From: Microglena sp. YARC
Lineage: Eukaryota > Chlorophyta > Chlorophyceae > Chlamydomonadales > Chlamydomonadaceae
Direction of reading: 5' to 3'
DNA: 64,000 nt
Assembly (NCBI GenBank): GCA_022414725.1
Contig: CM039462.1
Span: 80,169,044-80,233,043, forward strand
Made by a program: the position numbers and the translations under genes. Under the pieces are notes generated by a model. It saw nothing but the letters and a program-made list of their open reading frames with translations, did no database searches and was not told the origin of the DNA. Below, in pieces: positions 49,363 through 55,174 of the stretch (its first letter is position 1; each line of letters opens with the position of its first letter).

Positions 49363-52300
49363 GTGGCAATAATCAATCCTATGCTCACCAATTGAATGCA
49401 GGATGAGGACATCACATTTGATGAGTATGAGGTCATCCTGAAGGCCTTGCATGACGGTGGTCAGGACAATGGCAAGGCTAACAAAACAGTGTTTAAGGCT
49501 CCAGTGCAGACCTTGCAGGCTCTCAAGGCCGAGATGGTAGGTGGGAAGGTAGATGAGATGTTGCATGACGATGGCAAGCCTAACAAAACAGCCTTGAGGG
49601 GAATGCTTACTAAACAGCCTTGCCAAAGACTTGCACGACAAGGGCAAGCCTAACAAAACAGTGTTTACCGCTCAAGTGCAGATCTTGAAAGACATAGTAG
49701 GTGAGGTGGTAGGTGGGAGGGTAAATGAGATGTTGCATGACGAGGGCAAGGCTAACAAAGCAGCCTTGAGGGCAATGCTAAAAAGGGCAATGCTAAAAAG
49801 GGCAATGCTAACAAGGGCAATGCTAACAAGGGAAATGCTAACGATGGAAATGCTAACAGAGGCAATGCTAACAAGGGCAATGCTAACAAGGGCAATGCTA
49901 AAGATGGAAATGCTAACGATGGAAATGCTATCGATGAAAATGCTAACAAAGGCAATGCTAACAAGGGCAATGCTAACAAGGGCAATGCTAACAAGGGCAA
50001 TGCAAACAAGGGCAATGCAAACAAGGGCAATGCTAACAAGGGCAATGCTAACAAGGGCAATGCTAATAAGGGCGATGCTAACAAGGGCGATGCTAACAAG
50101 GGCAATGCTAACAAGGGCAATGCTGACAAGGGCAATGCTAATGAAGGGCAATGCTAACGAAGGGCAATGCTAACGATGGAAATGCTAACAAGGGCAATGC
50201 TAACAAGGGCAATTCAAACAAGGGCAATGCTAACGATGAAAATGCTAACAAGGGCAATGCTAACAAAAATGCCTTGTCAAAGACTTGCACGACGAGGGCA
50301 AGCCTAACAAAACAGTGTTTACGGCTCAAGTGCAGATCTTGCAAGACATAGTCGGTAAGAGATAGTAGGTGGGACGGTAGATGAGATGTTGCATGACGAG
50401 GGCAAGGCTAACAAAACAGTGTTTAAGGCTCCAGTGTAGACTGAGATGGTAGCTTGATGGTATTGATTATTGATTGGTTAATCTACCCTCCCCTCCCCCC
50501 TCCCCCCTCAGCCATCCTCCTTTCTCTCCTGCTCTCCCCTCTCACCAAACTCAAGTTGACAAGACAAGGGAGGCGTTCTATCGCAATGCAACTGAATTCC
50601 TTTTTTATTATTAACTTATTTTCTTGGCAAGCCCCCCCCCCCCCCCCCCCCCCCCCCTCCCCCCTCCAACCAACCTCCTTCCTCTCCTCCTCTTTCCCAT
50701 CACCAAACTCGAGAGGAAGATTCTCGGGAGGCGTTCTATTGCATGGCAACTGAAATTCTTTTTATTTCTGTCTTTTGTTGGCAAGCAAACCTCCCTCCCC
50801 CACTCCAACCAACCAACCAACCAACCAACCAACCAACCAACCAACCTCCTTGCTATCCTCCTCTCCCCTCCCACCAGACTCAAGTTGACGAAACACGGGA
50901 GGCTTTCTTTCGCACGACCACTGACAATTACCGAGAGAATGAACTGAAGAAGACAAACCATGGTGACAGGCTGGCCAAAGTGGCGCAGAAAAAAGAGGCA
51001 GCCAGGAAGGAATTTGAGGTAAGAAAACATAAAAGAGCCAGCTTGTTTGGAAGAGCTCCCCACCCACCCACCCACACCCACACCAAGCACCCCACCACCA
51101 CCCACCCCACCCACCACACAAATACCAACATAAACCCGAAAGAAGGCAAACCATGGCAACAGGCTGGTCAAAGTGGATCAGATGGAGGAGGAGGCTGCCA
51201 GAATGGAATTTGAGGTAAGAAATCATAAGATAAAAAGCTTGTTTGGAAGAGCCCCCCCCCTCCACACACACCACCACGCAGCCCACACACCACCCACACA
51301 CAAATACCAACATAACCCCGAAAGATGACAAACCATGGTGACAGGGTGGCCAAAGTGGATCAGATGGAAAAGGAGGCTGCCAGGTAGGAATTTCAGGCAA
51401 GAAATCGTTACTCGCTTGTTTTGGAAGAGCACCCCCCCCTCCTCACACACACACAGACTCGCCACACCACACAAACACACACCACATCACACTCACACAC
51501 AGACTCACCACACCACACACACACACCACACCCCAAACACACACACCCATCCACCCACCTACCCACCCATCCAGGCCCGCTTCATGACTTCCATCTCACC
51601 CCCCCACACCCACCCACCCACCCCTACCCGTCCACCCTTTTCTCCTCCCCACCCAGCACACCCGCCAGACCACGCCCATGTCCTCCATTGCTAATTCAAC
51701 CCACCCACCCATCCATCCATGCACGCTTCATGATTTCCATCGCCCCCAATCCCAAGCACGCCTACCTTTCGTGCCCTCCGTCGCTAATTCAGTCCACCCA
51801 CCCACCCACCCACCACCACCCACCCGCCACCACCCACCCATCCATCCAGGCACGCTTCATTATTTCCATCACCCCCCAACCCCACCCGCACCTACCCTTC
51901 ATGCCCTCCGTTGCTTACTCAGTCCACCCACCCACCACCACCACCCACCACCTGCCACCATCCCCCAACCCACCCACCCATCCATCCAGGCACGCTTCAT
52001 AATTTCCATCACCCCCCACCCCGCCCCACTCACACCTACCCTTCATGCCCTCCGTTGCTTAATTCAGTCCACCCACCACCACCACCACCTCCCACCTACC
52101 GCCACCACCCACCCACCTACCACCACCACCCACCCAGCACCACAACCACCCGCCACCACCACCCACCCATCCAGGCACGCTTCATGACTTCCCTCAGCGC
52201 ACAGGGATCCCCTACTCAGCCACAAACGTTCAAGACCACCCTCAAAGAGGCTCTCAGTGACCTGCCTATCCATTGCCTCAAGTAAGTGATCTTTTCTCGG

Positions 52301-52966
52301 GTGGGTGGATGTGTGGATGGGTGTGGGTTTGGGTGGGTGGGTATGGGTGGGTGGGTGGGTGTGGGTGCGTGCCTTCACTGCAGAGACGCAGTCAGCATTG
52401 CTTCATTTTGTCATAGCTCAAGGAGGCTCCCAGTGACCTTCCTATCCACTGCCTCAAGTAAGTCATATTTTCACGGGGGGGGGCGTGGGTATGGGTGGGT
52501 GGGTAGGTTTTGGGTATGGATGGGTGGGTGTGGGTGCGTGATACCAAGTCAAAGTTCCAGTTACTGACAAAGACCTTCTGGTGCTTGCAGTGACACTGCT
52601 GGCTGAATTTATGTAACCAAGTTCAAATTCAAATTCAATTTCAAGTTACTGACAAACTCTTCCTGACACTTGCAGTGACATAGCTGGCTGAATTTATGTA
52701 ACCAAGTTCAAATTCAATTTCAAATTCAATTTCAAGTTCCAGACAAACACTTCCTGACACTTGCAGTGACATAGCTGGCTGAATTTATGTAACCAAGTTA
52801 AAATTCAATTTCAAGTTACTGACAAACACTTCCTGACACTTGCAGTGACATAGCTGGCTTCGCAATCCTTCGCTGGGTCCTGTGGGTGCAAATGGCAGTA
52901 CAACTGGTGGCTTTGTACCTTGCGCTCAATGGATTTGCTGATGTGGCGACAAAGAAGAATGACTAA
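39258..52966 (+). CDS. Gene 2: unrecognised coiled-coil protein with C-terminal hydrophobic helix, 8 exons, 5' end missing
   Basis: Exons: 39258-39362, 40118-40219, 42272-42484, 44747-44836, 49402-49536, 50878-51018, 52175-52281, 52846-52966. All have AG and GT borders. The first six introns are phase 0 and the last is phase 2, and one frame of about 337 codons passes through all eight to a TAA at 52964-52966. The protein is highly charged with heptad-like stretches (IVRLKRHADSVAKGLKAKEE; LLQKRIEAIDFIIDYLENK), has a Ser/Glu- then Gly/Pro/Arg/Thr-rich exon, and ends with a hydrophobic segment of over 20 residues, then GFADVATKKND. That layout suggests a tail-anchored or C-terminally membrane-bound coiled-coil protein, possibly of tether or SNARE-like type. 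No family is recognised and the upstream start is not seen. Confidence 0.75.
39420..39506. repeat. (ATC)n/(ACC)n microsatellite
   Basis: Runs of atcatc then accaccacc inside intron 1 of gene 2. Confidence 0.95.
39540..40117 (+). repeat. Acceptor-side array of gene 2 exon 2, about 6 copies
   Basis: Units of about 60-75 bp read cacatctgcctcatgaattc, cactcaataggacaagg and aaaataatatataaaa. The real junction is cacatctgccccacaaaatc, cgctcatag, GACAAAAACTTC. The cactcaatag/GACAAGG part of each unit is therefore a copy of the acceptor plus the first exon bases. A short (gatatataaaaaggaaat)n block lies at about 39990-40050. Confidence 0.85.
40118..40219 (+). CDS. Gene 2 exon 2
   Basis: Between ccgctcatag and gtcagtaaac, 34 codons, phase 0 both sides. 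Encodes NFIRARIVRLKRHADSVAKG followed by LKAKEEEMTLAQ, a basic then acidic helix with heptad spacing of hydrophobic residues. Confidence 0.75.
40220..40620 (+). repeat. Donor-side array of gene 2 exon 2: two pseudo-exon copies
   Basis: Copies at 40349-40408 and 40514-40577 repeat the 3' part of exon 2 with its donor (gcacag/gtcagt) and acquire an upstream gtaaatcacaact-gtag that could act as an acceptor. The second keeps the parental frame in its exon part (GLKAKAEKMTQAQ-like). The first has a 2-base deletion yet is 60 nt with phase 0 borders. Confidence 0.8.
40625..40815. repeat. About 20-bp repeat (gaactaagagtactaattt)
   Basis: About nine units of ttgaactaagagtactactt with small variations. 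Confidence 0.93.
40845..40910 (-). repeat. Dispersed repeat family D copy 3 (minus)
   Basis: gtgtcaggagacccacctcc, tggggtgaaagtcctttcac is the reverse complement of the family D core at 10588 and 11092. Confidence 0.65.
40982..41072. repeat. (TA)n microsatellite
   Basis: About 90 bp of alternating TA with three tg interruptions near the right end. Confidence 0.98.
41200..41405 (+). mobile_element. Family B element copy 4 (206 bp, best-defined ends)
   Basis: Runs from ttttggcggagccccctctt to cgctgcataggact. The flanking pentamer tgtct is on both sides (41195-41199 and 41406-41410), the clearest candidate target duplication of this family. It lacks the (ATCC)n expansion of copies 1 and 8. Confidence 0.85.
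41500..41965. repeat. About 205-220-bp tandem duplication with G-runs
   Basis: Two copies share tgtttgtattttgtgc, ctaattgagc-actcggtgct, cccgaaccccgtggagcgca, a long G-run (about 41667-41686 and 41878-41903), and tgactagtttagccagaccc. The different G-run lengths are the main change. No gene seen. Confidence 0.9.
42041..42093 (+). repeat. Dispersed repeat family E copy 2
   Basis: acagtcccgggggaggccaa, aataggctaaagg, gacttgcccaacc: the counterpart of 10025-10078. Confidence 0.6.
42135..42240. repeat. About 35-bp repeat upstream of gene 2 exon 3
   Basis: About four units of gtattttgaatcttggtcat. They end close to the acceptor catcttgcag but do not contain an AG junction, unlike most arrays here. 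Confidence 0.8.
42272..42484 (+). CDS. Gene 2 exon 3 (Ser/Glu then Gly/Pro/Arg-rich)
   Basis: Between gcatcttgcag and gtaagtgaaa, 71 codons, phase 0. Begins ASSNQSSESSDESMSTESRQ, then RPGGTRTRAGPEAKEGPGGP, ending ENKSAQV. This is a disordered, low-complexity linker, and such composition is weak evidence by itself. Frame agreement with the neighbours supports it. Confidence 0.65.
42485..43260 (+). repeat. Donor-side array of gene 2 exon 3, about 9 copies
   Basis: Two long units (about 42555-42640 and 42700-42790) repeat gggaccaggacaggggccca through agcacaagtg/gtaagagaaatg. About seven short units then keep only cagcagagaacagcactgca, gaagtg/gtaagagaaatg and a (attcaa)n tail. Nearly every copy retains a consensus gtaag donor. 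Confidence 0.9.
43300..43450. repeat. (CACTCCCACT)n tract
   Basis: Short degenerate cactccca repeats leading into the next array. Confidence 0.85.
43451..44746 (+). repeat. Acceptor-side array of gene 2 exon 4: about 122-bp unit, about 8 copies
   Basis: Each unit has CACAC/CTCAC repeats, cacacctacatgcacacaca, ctcacaactgcccatgtgtg and cag, then GATGAAAAAGAACAGGATGC and AAAAG, the first 25 or so exon bases. Four central units (about 44160-44640) have an almost exact 122-bp period. The leftmost units have shortened exon parts. Confidence 0.93.
44747..44836 (+). CDS. Gene 2 exon 4 (LLQKRIEAIDFIIDYLENK)
   Basis: Between catgtgtgcag and gtgattgctc, 30 codons, phase 0. Encodes DEKEQDAKDLFLLQKRIEAI and DFIIDYLENK, an amphipathic helix. 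The donor gtgatt is weak, but the reading frame and the junction copies downstream fit this boundary. Confidence 0.72.
44862..45035. repeat. Dispersed family F: TA-rich palindrome plus ctagtacggtagcccgtgtg
   Basis: A (ata/gata) tract leads into a perfect 32-bp palindrome (44914-44945, arms ccgtactagtatatat), then gtagcccgtgtggccggtgg and gtttgggttacataacggg. Related copies: about 46425-46485, 63331-63376 and 63440-63500. No inverted ends or target duplication could be set. Confidence 0.7.
45036..45400. other. C-rich, pyrimidine-biased intron sequence
   Basis: Long ccccctccccc runs and cttcttctccctacctattc-type motifs, the latter repeated at about 45181 and 45372. No credible exon. The proline-rich frames are compositional. 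Confidence 0.5.
45400..47350 (-). other. Possible decayed mobile element(s), minus strand, two related segments
   Basis: Two segments resemble each other: about 45510-45645 and 46945-47195 share variants of cagcttcgtcttctcgtaca and ttgcaaagatgggatgatcg. On the minus strand, frames near 45862-46086 and 47210-47340 show a charged repeat of the type PEEE-x-x-A-x-NQ (RATVPEEEHEAGNQSRR; AVIPEEECKAANQS). Such A-R-E-rich repeats occur near the N-termini of some Helitron-encoded proteins, but I see no helicase or Rep motif. Gene remnant or element, function unknown. An (AT)n tract and family F copy lie at about 46422-46485. Confidence 0.35.
46425..46485. repeat. Dispersed family F copy 2
   Basis: An (AT)n tract, then accactacggtagcccgtt and tggccgtttgccacc. 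Shorter than the 44.9-kb copy and lacking the palindrome. Confidence 0.65.
47625..48600 (+). repeat. Donor-side array of gene 2 exon 4, about 8 copies
   Basis: Copies of the exon 4 end and donor lie at about 47630-47690, 47888-47943, 48020-48052, 48131-48163, 48258-48289, 48366-48397, 48449-48481 and 48553-48585. The first two keep LLQKRIEAI with DFIIDYLDNK- or QFIIEYMDT-type ends. Later ones shrink to gaattcatcatcgaatatct plus gtgattgctgtg. A tgctgtgttttgc repeat fills the spacers. The donor-like gtgatt persists in most copies. Confidence 0.9.
47752..47875 (+). mobile_element. Family B element copy 5, 3'-truncated
   Basis: Starts tttttggcggagccccctct and stops after gtaactaaatcgcttcg, where it abuts exon 4-derived array sequence. 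The 3' third is missing. Confidence 0.8.
48601..48857. repeat. (TGCTGTG)n and (GGTGAT)n tracts in intron 4
   Basis: gtgctgtgttgtgtgctgtg repeats, a (ggtgat)n run at about 48726-48765, and a tatatatacac stretch. No coding evidence. Confidence 0.7.
48858..49401 (+). repeat. Acceptor-side duplication of gene 2 exon 5 with (GAT/GGT)n expansion
   Basis: A first copy at about 48834-48900 (ctatgctcaccgattgaatg, cag/GATGAGGACATCACATTCGA) matches the true junction at about 49378-49440. Between them lie about 430 bp of gat/ggt triplets. The copied exon part stops after ATCCTGAAAG. Confidence 0.9.
49402..49536 (+). CDS. Gene 2 exon 5 (DEDITFDEYEVILKALHDGG)
   Basis: Between attgaatgcag and gtaggtggga, 45 codons, phase 0. 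Encodes DEDITFDEYEVILKALHDGG, then NGKANKTVFKAPVQTLQALK and AEM. The frame continues open past the donor for about 39 codons (VGGKVDEMLHDDGKPNKTAL...), so a longer exon or intron retention cannot be excluded. Confidence 0.68.
49537..50450 (+). repeat. Donor-side array of gene 2 exon 5, including a 15-bp codon-sized repeat
   Basis: Diverged copies of the exon end (cttgcatgacgagggcaagc, ctaacaaaacagtgttta, ggctc-agtgcag, gtaggtggg) start near 49629, 49731, 50284 and 50392. Between them (about 49769-50270) lie about 33 units of ggcaatgctaacaag, evidently grown from the exon's ggcaaggctaacaaa. As 15 bp is five codons, the array is open in several frames (GNANK; MLTRA). It may be coding or merely open. 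Confidence 0.88.
50470..50877 (+). repeat. Acceptor-side array of gene 2 exon 6, 3 copies
   Basis: Units of about 165-190 bp have a C-rich tract, ctctcccctc-ccacca, then aactcaagttgacaagacaa and gggaggcgttctatcgca. Copies lie near 50545 and 50705 before the true junction at 50877/50878. An (CCAA)n block (50806-50845) and a 26-base C-run (about 50632-50657) are local expansions. Confidence 0.88.
50878..51018 (+). CDS. Gene 2 exon 6 (charged helix)
   Basis: Between ctcccaccag and gtaagaaaac, 47 codons, phase 0. Encodes TQVDETREAFFRTTTDNYRE, NELKKTNHGDRLAKVAQKKE and AARKEFE, a long charged helix. Strong consensus at both splice sites. Confidence 0.78.
51019..51420 (+). repeat. Donor-side array of gene 2 exon 6, 2 further copies
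   Basis: Copies at about 51138-51213 and 51320-51398 repeat gacaaaccatggtgacaggc, tggccaaagtgg and gaatttgag/gtaagaaatc, with CACCAC spacers. The second ends ttcag/gcaag, a GC donor or a decayed one. Confidence 0.9.
51420..52174 (+). repeat. Acceptor-side array of gene 2 exon 7, about 5 copies
   Basis: Units of about 120-145 bp read cacccatccatccag, gcacgcttcat-atttccat, caccccc, acctacccttcatgccctcc, gttgct-attcagtccaccc. Junction copies lie near 51573, 51720, 51850 and 51990 before the true site at 52175. A cacaca/caccac tract precedes them. Confidence 0.9.
52175..52281 (+). CDS. Gene 2 exon 7
   Basis: Between cccatccag and gtaagtgatc, 35 codons plus two bases (phase 2 out). Encodes ARFMTSLSAQGSPTQPQTFK, TTLKEALSDLPIHCL, with the last codon split. 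Confidence 0.78.
52282..52570 (+). repeat. Donor-side array of gene 2 exon 7, 2 copies
   Basis: A copy at about 52418-52461 (ctcaaggaggctcccagtga, ccttcctatccactgcctca, a/gtaagtca) repeats the exon end and donor. Both are followed by a gggtgggtgtgggtgcgt tract. Confidence 0.9.
52571..52845 (+). repeat. Acceptor-side array of gene 2 exon 8, 4 copies
   Basis: Units of about 85-90 bp read cttcctgacacttgcag, tgacatagctggctg, aatttatgtaaccaagttca and an (aattca)n tail. Junctions lie near 52591, 52676, 52768 and the true 52846. Decoy copies diverge after GCTGGCT. Confidence 0.92.
52846..52966 (+). CDS. Gene 2 terminal exon 8 (hydrophobic C-terminal helix)
   Basis: Follows gacacttgcag. One base completes the split codon, then 39 codons and TAA at 52964-52966. 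Encodes NDIAGFAILRWVLWVQMAVQ and LVALYLALNGFADVATKKND: a hydrophobic helix of about 23 residues flanked by a short charged tail, as in tail-anchored proteins. Confidence 0.8.
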
Positions 52967-53780
52967 AGTTGCCTGGAAACATCACGATCTAGGTTTGATG
53001 TGCTGATGTACAATTAAAGTACAACTGGTGGCTCTGTCCCTGGCGCTCAATGGATTTGCTGATGTAGCAACACAGATGAATGACTAAAGCTATATCAAGC
53101 ATTGTATGTCCTGATGGTGATCCCAATGCAGTGCAGGTGCAAATGAGCTGCATGCATGTGGGTAGCGATGTCAATGATCTGTACATATACTGAAGACCTC
53201 TAAATGTGCCCGTGGCTTGACAGAGACAAGGGCGACTTATATACATCACGAAAAAGAAGGAAAAGGAAGGGGAAAATGAAAAAGAAACAATGCTCTGTAG
53301 CTGAAAATGTGCTGCATGCATTTGAATAGCAAGGACAACGAGGTACACACATACGTAGGACGTCTAAAAAGGGGAAATCTGGGGGGGGGGGGGGGGAGGG
53401 CACTGTAGCTGCAAGTATGCTGCATGCATGTGGATGGATAGAGAGGACAATGTGCTACACATATGCATAGGATGCCTGAAGCTGCATGAAGACATCACCA
53501 TCCAGTTTTGATGTCCTGCTGGTGACCTCGATGCACTATAGATACAAATGTGGATAAGGAGGACAGTGCGCAGCACACGTACATAGGAGAATGTGCTTTA
53601 CACATAGATGGGGTGACCGGAGCTGCCTCGAGACATCACCACCCAGTTTTGATGTCCTGGTGATGGCCTCAGTGAACTGTAGCTGACACTGTGGATAGAG
53701 CGGACGATGAGCTGCACACGTACATGGGGAAATGTGCTTTATATATGTAAGACAGTGTGCTTCACACATAAATAGGGTGA
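52967..53780. repeat. 3'-flank of gene 2: duplicated exon 8 end and about 170-bp repeats
   Basis: Bases about 53020-53090 repeat the last exon's end (gtacaactggtggctctgtc, ggatttgctgatgtagc, gaatgactaaag) including the stop codon. Then about four diverged units (53130-53780) share gctgcatgcatgtg, gaggacaatgtgc-acac, agacatcaccatccag and ttttgatgtcctg. A polyG run lies at about 53381-53395. No other gene seen. Confidence 0.75.
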
Positions 53781-53950
53781 AAAATTCCCTCCGTGCTGTC
53801 ACGCAGTAGTCCAAGCTCAGCGGCAGAGGGTCTGCAAAACCAGATAAACCCAACATTGAAGCCATACTCCAGAGTGTACACATGCATGCAAACCGGAGGG
53901 TTCCCTCAATCTCCGGCCTGTGGCAGCTCGTAATATTTTTCAATTTCATA
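53777..53950 (-). repeat. Inverted-repeat arm 1 (possible coding remnant)
   Basis: The reverse complement of this segment matches 54225-54385 over about 160 bp: gagggaaccctccggtttgc, ggcttcaatgttgggttta, gcagaccctctg, gagcttgga. The shared minus-strand frame reads GTLRFACMCTLWSMASMLGL, SGFADPLPLSLDY. Confidence 0.8.
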
Positions 53951-54224
53951 GGGTGACTGGAGCTGTCTCAAGACCGAGGCCTGTGCAGAAATGTAAACTT
54001 TGGGGTGCTTTAGAGAGGCTAGACTAGTGAAGGTCCTACCTACAACAGGTGCTGTAAATACATGAATAAATATTACGGCTCATTACGAGCCGTGAGGTTG
54101 AGGGGCAAACCCGTTGGCTTGCACTGGGGCTAACCAACAACAGGTGCTGTATTCATTTGAATGTGAAAAATCATGGTCAGTTTCGCTAGGTTTTGTTTGG
54201 AACAATGATTACAAATGTAAAGTT

Positions 54225-54390
54225 TGTACGACCTGCCACAGGACGTGGGATCGAGGGAACCCTCCCGTTTGCATGCGTGTGCACATACTGGAGAATGGCT
54301 ACCATGTTGGGTTTATTTGGTTTCGCAGACCCTCTGAGCCTGAGCTTGGATTACCACTCGACAGGAGGGAGGGAAGTTCTTTACCCCTGA
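54225..54390 (+). repeat. Inverted-repeat arm 2 (possible coding remnant)
   Basis: Plus-strand counterpart of 53777-53950. The frame reads GTLPFACVCTYWRMATMLGL, FGFADPLSLSLDY. Arms are separated by about 275 bp. Either an inverted duplication of an unknown exon or a mobile repeat inserted twice in opposite directions. Confidence 0.8.
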
Positions 54391-55070
54391 TGCTGTAGGC
54401 CAGGCTTGACACACAATGAGCCAGCACCATATTGTGGTGACCACAACTTCCTGCAATCTGGTCTGTCAGCGATCCTATAGATACAAACGAGTGAAAGCTA
54501 GATAGCAAACAGTATTGTCAACTAATCGTCAAGGGCTGGATGCGACGGCTAAGCTGTATAAAGCTGTGGACTGGACTGCCCATTTTGAAAAGTGGCTAGT
54601 ACCGCTTGTGTACGGTTTCTCGTACCGCTTGTCTACGGTTTGCGAATCGACAGCCATCGAAGTTCCAACCGAATCGAAAGCCATCGAAGTTCCAACCCGA
54701 GCTCCGCTCCGCTGACCATTTACGAGCCTGCGGAACCAACAAAGTTTCCTTCACCCTCCACTTAACCACCCACGAGTGACTTGGCGCTGAATTCCTCATC
54801 CGCATCTGGTCGGCCCCGATAGCGAATAACGCGTTTTCAAGGGTCGTACTCGAGGGGGGCGACGCGGTGCAACTCGCGATATCAGTCTCACCGTGCCCCA
54901 TTGCTTCGCCCACGCCCACTGGCGTCTTCTTTCTGTCTGTCTTTTTCCACCACGTAGAACCCTCCTCCGAAGAAGTGTCTGACTAGGATATCCCGAGGGT
55001 CGCTCTTATCTCCGCAATCCAACGGCCTTAACTCGGGGCGATAGCCAGCTTGGGCTCGGCAGCTGCGAGC
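54391..55070 (+). promoter_or_regulatory. Presumed promoter/5' leader region of gene 3
   Basis: Largely free of long arrays and richer in CpG than its surroundings. It holds two short tandem duplications (taccgcttgtgtacggtttc at about 54600-54640; agccatcgaagttccaaccg at about 54651-54690). No clear TATA box, so the assignment rests on position just upstream of the first ATG of gene 3. Confidence 0.35.
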
Positions 55071-55174
55071 ATGCCAAACAAGGAGGTCAACAATCGGGTA
55101 GTGCAACTAGAGGAGGAAAACTTCAGCCTTCGAGTGCAACTGGAGAAGCTACAGCTGGTGCTGCAACAGAGCAG
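55071..55174 (+). CDS. Gene 3 exon 1 (start codon)
   Basis: ATG at 55071, 34 codons plus two bases, donor gtgggcttcg. Peptide [33 protein letters not shown] shows L/V at heptad a/d positions. Confidence 0.75.
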
